A stretch of DNA of 64,000 bases from Euryarchaeota archaeon UBA103 (lineage in GTDB: Archaea > Thermoplasmatota > Poseidoniia > Poseidoniales > Thalassarchaeaceae): positions 123,125-187,124 of the forward strand of contig DAYH01000023.1 in assembly GCA_002506825.1 (NCBI GenBank), in the 5' to 3' direction. This document shows positions 52,789 through 61,078 of the stretch, one piece after another; positions within the stretch are counted from its first letter, which is position 1; the number at the start of each line of letters is the position of its first letter. Both the position numbers and the translations under genes were made by a program. The notes under the pieces are model-generated. The model was not told where the DNA came from. It ran no database searches and saw only the letters and a program-made list of their open reading frames with translations.

Positions 52789-53647
52789 TCCATTCGGAAT
52801 TAACCAGTGTTGACATTTCCAAATTACACAGTCCCATCCAGTTCTTGTGCCCCCTAAGTGAGGAAGGCGGCTTTGAGAATAATCTGGTATCTGGTATGGA
52901 CCCCATTCCCATCCCATCTAGTGCTGAATGATTAATCTCCCACAGGATCAAACCTCTGGAGGTACCCATTCCCATGTCTACGGGAATATTTGGTTCCTCA
53001 ATTGATCTAGCCAGAAAATCTAGTCCATAGTCCCCAGATACCACTCCTGTGATGGCGGAGGCCATTCTTCTGACCTGATTCCATAGAAACGATTTCGCAA
53101 TTACGCAAATTCCTATTGGTCTGTTGTTACTATCCAGCCAGGGGTCACAACTAATCACAGTCCTAGATGGTTCTTTACCCTCTTCAAGTCTACAGAGATT
53201 GGTGAAGTCATGAGTCCCTACGAAAATCTGACATGCCTTAGTTAGGAGATTGATGTCAACGTTTTCTGGCCAAGTTTTGATGACTTCGCATCTGTAGTAG
53301 TACTTTCTTGAAATTACCGGACGCGTGGGAGTGGTTGAAGGGACTTTTTTCGCTGCCCATACCACCAAGTCATCAGGAAGACGATCATTCAAGGCCCTGA
53401 TTACCACCGGGGCATCAACTGATGACATTACAGATTCTGGGAGGTCTATACTAGCCAGATTCATTCTTACGCTAACTCCAGCGTCTGTCCTACTAGAAAG
53501 TCGGAGACACCCATCTGTCCACCATCCAATCTCTTTCAGAGACTCCCTCAGAGTTCCTTGAACGGTTCTGACATTGGGTTGAATTTGAGATCCATGGAAT
53601 AGATTTCCGTGATACCCGATGGCGACTAAGAAACAGTCGCTGGCCAG
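52766..53647 (-). CDS. truA: tRNA pseudouridine synthase TruA
   Basis: Makes pseudouridine in the tRNA anticodon arm. The catalytic aspartate lies in SSRTDAGVSVRMNL, followed by the ACQIFVGTHDFTNLC region and the SFLWNQVRRMASAITGV motif. Reading upstream in frame gives the normal TruA N-terminus (VAIGYHGNLFHGSQIQP and VRTVQGTLRESL), which an ATG at 53464 would lose together with the catalytic Asp. No ATG, GTG or TTG occurs between 53464 and an in-frame TAA at 53648-53650; the CTG right after that stop (53645-53647, then GCC AGC GAC) is the best start and gives 293 residues. TPR gene 13 bases upstream. Confidence 0.8.
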   Translation of the reverse strand: MASDCFLVAIGYHGNLFHGSQIQPNVRTVQGTLRESLKEIGWWTDGCLRLSSRTDAGVSVRMNLASIDLPESVMSSVDAPVVIRALNDRLPDDLVVWAAKKVPSTTPTRPVISRKYYYRCEVIKTWPENVDINLLTKACQIFVGTHDFTNLCRLEEGKEPSRTVISCDPWLDSNNRPIGICVIAKSFLWNQVRRMASAITGVVSGDYGLDFLARSIEEPNIPVDMGMGTSRGLILWEINHSALDGMGMGSIPDTRLFSKPPSSLRGHKNWMGLCNLEMSTLVNSEWIREIEQS

Positions 53648-53660
53648 TTAATCTTCCCCC

Positions 53661-54203
53661 TTATTCCTCTGGAACTAGGTACTCCATTGCCTCTTCGACT
53701 GACGAAAAACCAAGGCCCAGCATTGCGAACTCCAAAGCTATTGGGATAAATTGCCGAGCGTTCGGATTGCTCCTGTCATAATTTGTCTTCATATCTACCA
53801 ATTCTATCAACGCCTTGGCGGCCTCATACAAGTGGAAAGAGACATCTACATCGTCTAACTCATCCCCTAGTGACTTCAGTTTCCTGAATTCACGAACTGC
53901 CATTGGCATTCTGTCGAACTCGAGTAGGGCATTAGCATAAGAGGCGAGGTAGTCGGGGTTCTTCGGGTCCATCGATGATGCTTTTCTGAAGTATGCTGCT
54001 ATCTGGCCCTCGTTAATCCTGTCATTCCCTTTATCGTCCAGATTTCCATTGGCCTGAATCTCAAAAAGAGCTGCTTCTGCCCAGCCATGGAATCCTGCTG
54101 GGTCAGATGGGTTTTCATTGGAATAGCCCTCAAAAATAGCCATTGCACCCATGAAATCTCCTTTTGTGATTAGTTGAGCTGCTTGAGTTACTGTGTCTTC
54201 CAT
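53661..54203 (-). CDS. Tetratricopeptide-repeat protein
   Basis: A 180-residue all-helical protein without membrane segment. Repeated TPR-like helix pairs: AQLITKGDFMGAMAIFEGYS, GWAEAALFEIQ, AAYFRKASSMDPKNPDYLAS, YANALLEFDRMPMAVREFRK and HLYEAAKALIELVD. Such proteins act in protein-protein contacts. Precedes truA by 13 bases, a possible shared transcript. Confidence 0.75.
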   Translation of the reverse strand: MEDTVTQAAQLITKGDFMGAMAIFEGYSNENPSDPAGFHGWAEAALFEIQANGNLDDKGNDRINEGQIAAYFRKASSMDPKNPDYLASYANALLEFDRMPMAVREFRKLKSLGDELDDVDVSFHLYEAAKALIELVDMKTNYDRSNPNARQFIPIALEFAMLGLGFSSVEEAMEYLVPEE

Positions 54204-54259
54204 TGGCTTCCCTCGGACTCAATCGGCGGCCTTGCAGTTAAGAACGGTGCGGAAGACCA

Positions 54260-55168
54260 TTATGAATTATCTATTAACTGATTGATTAATGCGTAAACAG
54301 ACATTGGCTCCTTAATGCAGTATAGGCATTCGCTTGGATCTTGCGAGGAAGGATTGTTTTTTCTCTTTATGAATATCCACTTCAATGGATTTGATGAGCT
54401 TGTCTGTTTATTATGGTCACTATCTTCAGAAACGTTAGACTTGATTCCGTCAGTAATCACATGTATGTTTCCGAATCCGAATATCCTCCCTATAACTGAT
54501 GGTTCGACTTTCAGATTTTCGACCTTTTCGAATGGGATTCCAATCGCACTAGAGTCGAAGTAAAGGAACTTCTTCCTGATATGGACTCTCTTGTCTGTAA
54601 TGGCATATTGGAATGAATTACGATAGTGAATTGTCATTGCTATGGCTGAGAGAGAGGAAAGTAGCCCCAGCATGAGATAATACCAATCTCTCCAAACTGG
54701 TATGTGCTCTCCAATGAAATTATCAAATCCATTATATCCTATAAACATCAAAAAAGAATTTATAATTGTCGAAATATGCCAAATTAACGGAATTAATCCA
54801 TTAATTAGTAACCATGATGTCGTCCATCCTCCGGATGTTGAAGTATTGAGATAGTGATTTATTTTGGCGAATACCAACATCAGAATAGCGAACCCGAAAA
54901 CACCTGAAATATCTATTATCGTCTTGGCTATTCCCACGACCAAATTCAAATTGGCCTCTCCTTCAATAACAGTATCATATTTAGCGGCCCAGTAGAATAC
55001 CATATGAGTCAATAGTACCAATCCTGCTAACGTGTATTTCCCAGACATGGACATCAGAGCCGGGCTCCCATGCCATATGGGAGTCTCTGAATCGGAAATC
55101 TCTGGGAATTTTTCCCTTACTCCTTGAATATCCAATTTTGATCTGAAGCTAGAAATTATTTCACTCAT
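54260..55168 (-). CDS. Membrane protein with bacterial PH (DUF304-like) domain
   Basis: A 302-residue protein. About four hydrophobic helices (for example TLAGLVLLTHMVFYW, GVFGFAILMLVFA, LMLGLLSSLSAIAM) precede a cytoplasmic PH-like beta domain: QYAITDKRVHIRKKF, then IPFEKVENLKVEPSVIGRIF and GNIHVITDG, the familiar YdbT/bPH2 pattern. Its tail ends in a Cys-containing loop. ATG 55168 is used; TTG 55195 would overlap the upstream gene. Belongs to the ABC-export run. Confidence 0.75.
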   Translation of the reverse strand: MSEIISSFRSKLDIQGVREKFPEISDSETPIWHGSPALMSMSGKYTLAGLVLLTHMVFYWAAKYDTVIEGEANLNLVVGIAKTIIDISGVFGFAILMLVFAKINHYLNTSTSGGWTTSWLLINGLIPLIWHISTIINSFLMFIGYNGFDNFIGEHIPVWRDWYYLMLGLLSSLSAIAMTIHYRNSFQYAITDKRVHIRKKFLYFDSSAIGIPFEKVENLKVEPSVIGRIFGFGNIHVITDGIKSNVSEDSDHNKQTSSSNPLKWIFIKRKNNPSSQDPSECLYCIKEPMSVYALINQLIDNS

Positions 55169-55176
55169 ATTTACAC

Positions 55177-56373
55177 CTAATGAAGAACTCCCCAAGCATG
55201 TTCTGCGTTACCATGAATCCATTCGTAGTCCTGCTCTGTCCTAATTCCCTCAGAGTCCTCAAAAATGATTGAAAGGACTTCCAAAGGGTATTCATTGTAG
55301 GTTAAATGACTAACCCAAGAGGCCCTTGTTGGTTGATCGAATATCCATCTTGCCCTACTCACAGCTCTGACCCTGATAGTAGCACTTGAGTCATCGTTCC
55401 AGACCTTGACCCTGAATTCTGGGAGTATATTTCCCTTATCATCGATCAATGCATCGTCAGAGTTCTGCTTAGAGAGCTCAACTGTACAATTATCGAAATT
55501 TTGTGTTTTTCCAGTTTTTCTGTCTTGGAATACCCCTGTACCTATATTCGGTGATCGGAAGAAATCTCTCAACCTCCAAGGCTTGTCATCTCTTGCCGAC
55601 CACATAGGTGTCACATGTGGCATAAACCAATCAAGATAAGAACCATCATTGAAATGTAACATTCCCCAAAACCAAGGGAAAGAAGGCGCTTGGACAGAGA
55701 CTTTCTGGAAATATCCGGTTCCCTCCATAACTTCTCCATCTACAACGAGCCTGCATTTAGTAGCCTGTAACCTAAGGATATCATATCCCATGCCCAAGAA
55801 GTACTCGTTATTCCTGTAGGTCAGTTCGCTAGGGGGACCCCACCATGGAGTAAGTTCGGCTTCGAACTTACTTGGGGCGCCCCTGGCCACCGCCTCATCA
55901 TCACTTGAGAGATTTATCCAGAAAGACTTGTTCCCAGGGGCCATTCCTATTGACATGTCTTGTGATGTCAGTGGGATGACTGCTCCAGCGCCTTCTCCTT
56001 TCCCCTCGCCTGGCCATAGTGGATGTGTATCCGAAATGCTAGCCATCCTACATTCTCTCATAACTAGTGGCTCGAACATTTTCTCCCCATCAAACCACCA
56101 AGCACAGACCATTCCAGGGATGACGTGTCCGCCATGCTCGTCTACGAACATCCGTCCGCCCGGTTTCCACCAATGCCCACTGACGCGAATAGCAGGAGTT
56201 TCTTTTGTTGACCATAATATCATCAATTGCTTTGACCTACCAGGGTTTTCTGGATCTGGAATTAGAATAAGAGCCCACCACCACCACCATGATAGTCGAC
56301 GAATGGGAGGCATGACATTAAGCCTCCATAGAGATGAGAAATCTCCTTTGAAGTGGGTATTTTCCTGACTCAT
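55177..56373 (-). CDS. Lipocalin-like protein resembling AttH/CrtC
   Basis: A 398-residue soluble-looking protein rich in Trp. The C-terminal half contains GTGYFQKVSVQAPSFPWFWG and MLHFNDGSYLDWFMPHVTP, which resemble the paired beta-barrel blocks of the AttH/CrtC (carotenoid 1,2-hydratase-like) superfamily. The N-terminal half has matching beta strands (VSGHWWKPGGRMF). Enzyme activity is not shown. It is four bases downstream of an ABC-2 permease and eight bases upstream of the PH-domain gene, so it belongs to the export cluster. Confidence 0.5.
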   Translation of the reverse strand: MSQENTHFKGDFSSLWRLNVMPPIRRLSWWWWWALILIPDPENPGRSKQLMILWSTKETPAIRVSGHWWKPGGRMFVDEHGGHVIPGMVCAWWFDGEKMFEPLVMRECRMASISDTHPLWPGEGKGEGAGAVIPLTSQDMSIGMAPGNKSFWINLSSDDEAVARGAPSKFEAELTPWWGPPSELTYRNNEYFLGMGYDILRLQATKCRLVVDGEVMEGTGYFQKVSVQAPSFPWFWGMLHFNDGSYLDWFMPHVTPMWSARDDKPWRLRDFFRSPNIGTGVFQDRKTGKTQNFDNCTVELSKQNSDDALIDDKGNILPEFRVKVWNDDSSATIRVRAVSRARWIFDQPTRASWVSHLTYNEYPLEVLSIIFEDSEGIRTEQDYEWIHGNAEHAWGVLH

Positions 56374-56377
56374 GTTA

Positions 56378-58042
56378 TCACATTATCTCTCTCTTACTGA
56401 AAACTGCGCTACCAATTCCTATCATGGAAACAGAGATTCCGATGAGCATGGTTACCGAAGTTAGGATACCTAAATATGCATTACTGGAATTTAGAGTATG
56501 GACAGGAGGCGACCATATCCACTCTAGTCCTGTCTGTAGGCCAAAGGCGGAGGACATCTGTGAATATTGGAGCGTATCGGGCCAAGAAACCATTACGATG
56601 GAGTCGATTAATTGTAGGCCCCAATGCGATACTGAAAGCATTGCAACTGAGGACCCTGGTGAGATGAGGGTGGTGAATCCCATTGCAAATTCCCATACCC
56701 CGATTACAATACATAGGTATACCCCATACTTCGGAAGAAGTAGTCCGATAGTATTGAACAGAGACCCGTATGCCGCCAAAACAAGTATCGTCGCGATAGC
56801 TATTCCTAGCCAGACCGGTAGGTCCCCGACTCTGATCAGACTCTCACCTGGCCCTATTACCGATGTTATCAACCCCATAACCAATGACAGGATTAGGATG
56901 AAGGCCGAAACTACTGCCAGATATCCTAGGACACGGTAAAGTATGAACTCCCCCCTATGTATTGGCTTGGATAGGAGGTAGTGCAATGTCCCCCTCTCTG
57001 TCTCATCTCTGACTAGTCCAAGTGAAAGGAAGAGAGGTAAGAACAGTCCCAGAAGCAGTACAAATGCTATCTTTCCAGTTGCTATCACGAAGGTCCTATG
57101 GCTAGATTCACCCACGTAATTTTCATCTACTGGGTCTTCATCCACTGATGAGTCGACATCTATGGATATCACTTCACCGGTTTGTGGATCTATGGTCCAC
57201 ACAACATCACAGGGTATTCCGTTTCCATTTGCATCTGGCCTATGTGGCTCTTCCCACCACATAATATCACCACTACCATCAAATTGTGTGAACCAGTTTA
57301 TTCTGAGACAATCGCCATCGTCATCAAATCCTTGACTCCCTCCAGAACCGTCCCAATCGATATCATCCTCATCGATATACATCTCCTTAGGGTCTTTTGG
57401 GATTTCAAATATTCCAGTGACATAGCCATAAGAGAGAAGGTATTCTGAAGGGACTGTAAGATTTCCTTCTGCATTGAACTTCCCATTTGTGGCATATATG
57501 CCGTCCTCTAGTTGACATGCTGTCGCATAATCTGGAACCCAATCGATGAATACCTCTCCCTGTGTATCGGGGCAGTCGGTGACCTCATCCCAGTCAATGA
57601 TGTAGTCCCATTGCCCTCCCTTGTAATCGGTATCTATCCAGGTAGCATCGAGATAAGATACACCTTCCCATGTCTTGTTTCCTGAAATTTCCCTATTTTG
57701 ATCGTTCCAGTCTATTTCCCCCTCGAAGATGTATGTTCCCGATCCAGGGAACTCCTCTCCGTTCCAGTCACTAGTCCCATATTTTCTCTCTTGGCCTAGT
57801 GGATACCCATCACGATCCTCATCAACACTATCTCCATCATTATCTATTGGTTCGAATCCCTCTCTTATTGAATCGACATAAAATGCCAGTAGCAGAATCA
57901 TCAGTATAGTTCCTAGCGCCATTACGACCCAAGTAGAAATCTTATGCCTAAGTTGTCTAATAGTTAGCTCAATTACAGCTCCTGCCTTACGGTCTAATCT
58001 AGTCCAAACCGTCTCAGAAAGATCTCTTCCCTGTGCGTCCAA
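56378..58042 (-). CDS. ABC-2 type export permease with large Asp-rich external loop
   Basis: A 554-residue permease. One helix near residue 40 (VVMALGTILMILLLAFYV), then a region of about 270 residues on the outer side rich in Asp and Trp (DNDGDSVDEDRDGYPLG, DDDGDCLRINWF, SVDEDPVDEN), then five helices (IAFVLLLGLFLPLFLSLGLV, LGYLAVVSAFILILSLVMG, WLGIAIATILVLAAYGSLF, YGVYLCIVIGVWEFAMGF and GILTSVTMLIGISVSMIGI). The loop resembles calcium-binding repeats. Start is TTG 58042, touching the upstream ATPase stop. Pairs with the ATPase at 58043. Confidence 0.8.
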   Translation of the reverse strand: MDAQGRDLSETVWTRLDRKAGAVIELTIRQLRHKISTWVVMALGTILMILLLAFYVDSIREGFEPIDNDGDSVDEDRDGYPLGQERKYGTSDWNGEEFPGSGTYIFEGEIDWNDQNREISGNKTWEGVSYLDATWIDTDYKGGQWDYIIDWDEVTDCPDTQGEVFIDWVPDYATACQLEDGIYATNGKFNAEGNLTVPSEYLLSYGYVTGIFEIPKDPKEMYIDEDDIDWDGSGGSQGFDDDGDCLRINWFTQFDGSGDIMWWEEPHRPDANGNGIPCDVVWTIDPQTGEVISIDVDSSVDEDPVDENYVGESSHRTFVIATGKIAFVLLLGLFLPLFLSLGLVRDETERGTLHYLLSKPIHRGEFILYRVLGYLAVVSAFILILSLVMGLITSVIGPGESLIRVGDLPVWLGIAIATILVLAAYGSLFNTIGLLLPKYGVYLCIVIGVWEFAMGFTTLISPGSSVAMLSVSHWGLQLIDSIVMVSWPDTLQYSQMSSAFGLQTGLEWIWSPPVHTLNSSNAYLGILTSVTMLIGISVSMIGIGSAVFSKREIM

Positions 58043-58978
58043 TCAACCACCTCCAACAAGATATCCAAGTAAGGATTCTAGATTATCGTCAGGATTCTCA
58101 ACGGCGGTAACCCTGATTCCAGATTCTACAATTACGCTTGGAAGAATATCATGCGCGGCAGATAGGTCGCCTGTCTGAATTTCCAGAAACCCCTCCTCTG
58201 GAAATCTCACGCCATATATCGGCTTTCTAGTAATCAGTTCCTTAGCTAAATCCCTAGGCGATTCTGTTTCGAGCAGTATTCTATGAGGATGCTTGTCGAG
58301 AAGTCCCCTAATGGCGTGTAAATTACCAAGAGCCAATAGTCGACCATTGTGGAGTATCACAATCTGCTCAGTGATTCTCTCGATTTCCTCAAGTATGTGA
58401 CTAGAAACAATTACTGTTTTTCCACGATTGCCTAATTCTCTAATCACGCTCATTATGCTGGTCCTAGCTAGTGGGTCGCAACCGTGCAGGGGCTCATCCA
58501 GAATAATCAAATCTGGATCATGAACTAGTGCATGGGCGATTTTTACCCTTTGTCTCATTCCCTTACTATACTTCCCGACTTCCTTGTGACGTACATCCTT
58601 CAATCCTACGAAATCCAGAACATGTTCGGCCCTTTCTCTAGCCTCGTCCCTAGTCATCCCATGTAGTCTTGCCATAGTCATAAGGAAATCAAGTCCAGTC
58701 ATCCACTCATACAATGGTTCAGTCTCACTAACATAACCCACTCTTCTGAAGGGAGAGGTACTCTCCCATGGATCAGTGCCGAATAGCCTCACAGATCCCT
58801 GACTTGGCTTTAGTCTCCCAAGAAGTAGTTTGAATAGCGTTGATTTACCCGCTCCATTTGGTCCCAATACGCCTGTTACTCCACCATCTATGGCCAGAGA
58901 AACGTCATTCAGTCCTATCACCTCGCCGTACCACTTAGAAGCTGATTCTATCATTACAGCGGGGGCTTCTGCGGTCAT
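58043..58978 (-). CDS. ABC transporter ATP-binding protein (export)
   Basis: A 311-residue ATPase: Walker A GPNGAGKSTLFKLLL, signature YSKGMRQRVKIAHAL, Walker B LIILDEPLHGCDPL, H-loop IVSSHILEEIE, and a C-terminal extension of about 80 residues. Drives the ABC-2 permease that follows it directly. Its start overlaps the upstream permease gene stop by four bases. Confidence 0.9.
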   Translation of the reverse strand: MTAEAPAVMIESASKWYGEVIGLNDVSLAIDGGVTGVLGPNGAGKSTLFKLLLGRLKPSQGSVRLFGTDPWESTSPFRRVGYVSETEPLYEWMTGLDFLMTMARLHGMTRDEARERAEHVLDFVGLKDVRHKEVGKYSKGMRQRVKIAHALVHDPDLIILDEPLHGCDPLARTSIMSVIRELGNRGKTVIVSSHILEEIERITEQIVILHNGRLLALGNLHAIRGLLDKHPHRILLETESPRDLAKELITRKPIYGVRFPEEGFLEIQTGDLSAAHDILPSVIVESGIRVTAVENPDDNLESLLGYLVGGG

Positions 58979-59988
58979 TCTCTGGTCACCTCTAGAGAAC
59001 TCACCCTGCTAGTGAGTAAAGCTATCGATAAGGAATTAATGAGTAAAATTGAGACGATAGAGAAAGCCAGGGGATGATCATAGTTAGACTCTATTCCAAC
59101 TAGCCACTGACCTATATGTGCTAGTCCGTCATAGGGGCTCAGAACATAGAGGATGGATGAGTCAAAGGTAGACTCTATCAGGAACGCTACCATCTTTGTA
59201 CCATAGATTACAGCGAGGAACGCTACCGCGGCGAAGAACCTACTTTGGCTGATACTAGATAGTGCTAGGCCGATGGAAGTGTAAGTAATAACCAGAAGTA
59301 TGCCTGCTAGAAGGCCTCCCATGAAAATAGGAAATGTATCAATTAAAAATGCCCATCCCTCTCCGTTTAGAACTATCGCGCTAGTATAGTAGACCATGTA
59401 TGAGAAGACTATCACGAAACCTAGTACAACTGCGCTACTGAGGTATTTCATAGCTGTGTAGTCTATTCTATTCACTGGCCTCGAGAAGTAAATAGCACTC
59501 GTGCCGTTCCTTCTGTCGTCTGAAATCATCCCGCCTACAACAAGAGCGGTAAGTAGCGGCCACATGCAAAGATTCCGAGGGAAGAAACCTAGGACTTGCC
59601 CCCATAGGTTATACCTGTTAATTCCCCACATTCTGGAGAGTACCTCCCCGAATCCCCCTTGTCCTCCGAGTGATGCCAGAAATAGCATTGCTACGGGAGA
59701 AATAGAGAACAAGAATACTATGAGGATGGTAAGTCTGACAATGGGGTGATAGTGTCTATGTCCCTTACTGGAGAATAAACCATAAACATGGTGTCGGAAA
59801 ATTGCATAGTTCCTGACCCACCTAGGGCCCAGAGAACCCCGCCAAGGACGGTATGTCTGTTCGTATATGGAGCCTTTTACCTCTGCTTTATGAGCTACTG
59901 ATGCCTTTGCCTCGTCATCTCCATCTCCAGAACCGAATGCTGATTCCATCCTGGTGGTGCCACCAGAGATATCGAGTTCGGAGCTCAT
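58975..59988 (-). CDS. ABC-2 type export permease
   Basis: A 337-residue permease with about six helices: LTILIVFLFSISPVAMLFLA, LCMWPLLTALVVGGMISDDR, YLSSAVVLGFVIVFSYMVYY, FPIFMGGLLAGILLVITYTS, FFAAVAFLAVIYGTKMVAFL and FSIVSILLINSLSIALLTSR. The N-terminus is acidic and cytoplasmic (SGDGDDEAKASVAHK). DDRRNGTSAIYFSRPVNRIDY is the typical ABC-2 cytoplasmic loop. Overlaps the ATPase genes on both sides. Confidence 0.85.
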   Translation of the reverse strand: MSSELDISGGTTRMESAFGSGDGDDEAKASVAHKAEVKGSIYEQTYRPWRGSLGPRWVRNYAIFRHHVYGLFSSKGHRHYHPIVRLTILIVFLFSISPVAMLFLASLGGQGGFGEVLSRMWGINRYNLWGQVLGFFPRNLCMWPLLTALVVGGMISDDRRNGTSAIYFSRPVNRIDYTAMKYLSSAVVLGFVIVFSYMVYYTSAIVLNGEGWAFLIDTFPIFMGGLLAGILLVITYTSIGLALSSISQSRFFAAVAFLAVIYGTKMVAFLIESTFDSSILYVLSPYDGLAHIGQWLVGIESNYDHPLAFSIVSILLINSLSIALLTSRVSSLEVTRE

Positions 59989-60977
59989 TTATCGTCCCCC
60001 GTATGCCCAGTAGTCATCAGTTCGTCTGTATCCCTCACTTCTTCACCGAGCCTATCCATAATCAGGAGGAAGATATCCTCTAAGTCTGGCTCATATTCTG
60101 TCATCTTCCTGACTTGAACCCCTGCTTTAGCGGCCGAAGATAGGATCTCAGTGTATGTATTGTCATCGACTTTGGTGACTCTCATATTTCTCCCCATCCT
60201 CCTGACAGAAAGTCCTCTTGAGGATAGTTCACTTTCCATCTGTGAGGCCCCTCCCCAAACTGATATCTCTATTTCCTTCTCAACTTGTTTGACCATGTCG
60301 TCTATACTTCTGTGGACGACAATCTTCCCCTTGTGTATCATTACAATTCTATCGCATACAGTTTCGACATCATCCATAACATGGCTACTCATCAGTACTG
60401 ATCTCCCCCCTTCCATTACCGTCTTTCTCAGAGTCTGTAGCATGAATTCCCTTGCTCGTTGATCTAATCCATTTGTTGGCTCGTCACAAATCAGAATTTC
60501 TGGATCGTGGATTAGTGCGCATGCTAATTTTGCAGCCTGTTTCATACCAGTACTGAATGTCTCAATTTTTCTATACCTCTGATCTTTCAGACCGACATAT
60601 TGCAGTACCTCGTGTGCCCTCTGAGTGGCCGCGTCTGGATTCATACCTAGTAACTCGCCGGAATACCTTACTTGATCAATAGCGGACAGACCGGGGTCTA
60701 GGGAGTCATACTCAGGCATGTATCCAATCTTCGAACGTATCAAGTGGCCCTCTGTCCTAATGTCATGACCCAATACTCTACCAGTGCCGGAAGTTGTCTT
60801 TATGAGTCCTAATAGGCACTTGAAGAATGTTGATTTACCTGCTCCATTAGGCCCTAGGATTCCTATTGCTCCATGGGGGATGTCCAGATTGATATCATCA
60901 AGAGCCAGATGGGGGCCGTACATTTTCTTCATTGAGCGTGCTGTTATCAGCATCTCTTCAACTGCATCCGAGGCCAT
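59985..60977 (-). CDS. ABC transporter ATP-binding protein (export)
   Basis: A 330-residue ATPase: Walker A GPNGAGKSTFFKCLL, signature FSTGMKQAAKLACAL, Walker B EILICDEPTNGLDQRA, H-loop LMSSHVMDDVE. Start set at ATG 60977 (MASDAVEEM); the frame from 61007 adds ten residues without family support. First gene of a four-gene ABC run (ATPase, permease, ATPase, permease) on the minus strand. Confidence 0.9.
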   Translation of the reverse strand: MASDAVEEMLITARSMKKMYGPHLALDDINLDIPHGAIGILGPNGAGKSTFFKCLLGLIKTTSGTGRVLGHDIRTEGHLIRSKIGYMPEYDSLDPGLSAIDQVRYSGELLGMNPDAATQRAHEVLQYVGLKDQRYRKIETFSTGMKQAAKLACALIHDPEILICDEPTNGLDQRAREFMLQTLRKTVMEGGRSVLMSSHVMDDVETVCDRIVMIHKGKIVVHRSIDDMVKQVEKEIEISVWGGASQMESELSSRGLSVRRMGRNMRVTKVDDNTYTEILSSAAKAGVQVRKMTEYEPDLEDIFLLIMDRLGEEVRDTDELMTTGHTGDDK

Positions 60978-61078
60978 GTAGAACACCCGACTCCCAAAGG
61001 GAGTCAATAGGCCCTCTGGAAGGCACCACTTGAATTAATCCCCGAAAATATCACTTAGATATACTCGAAAGTGGAGGC

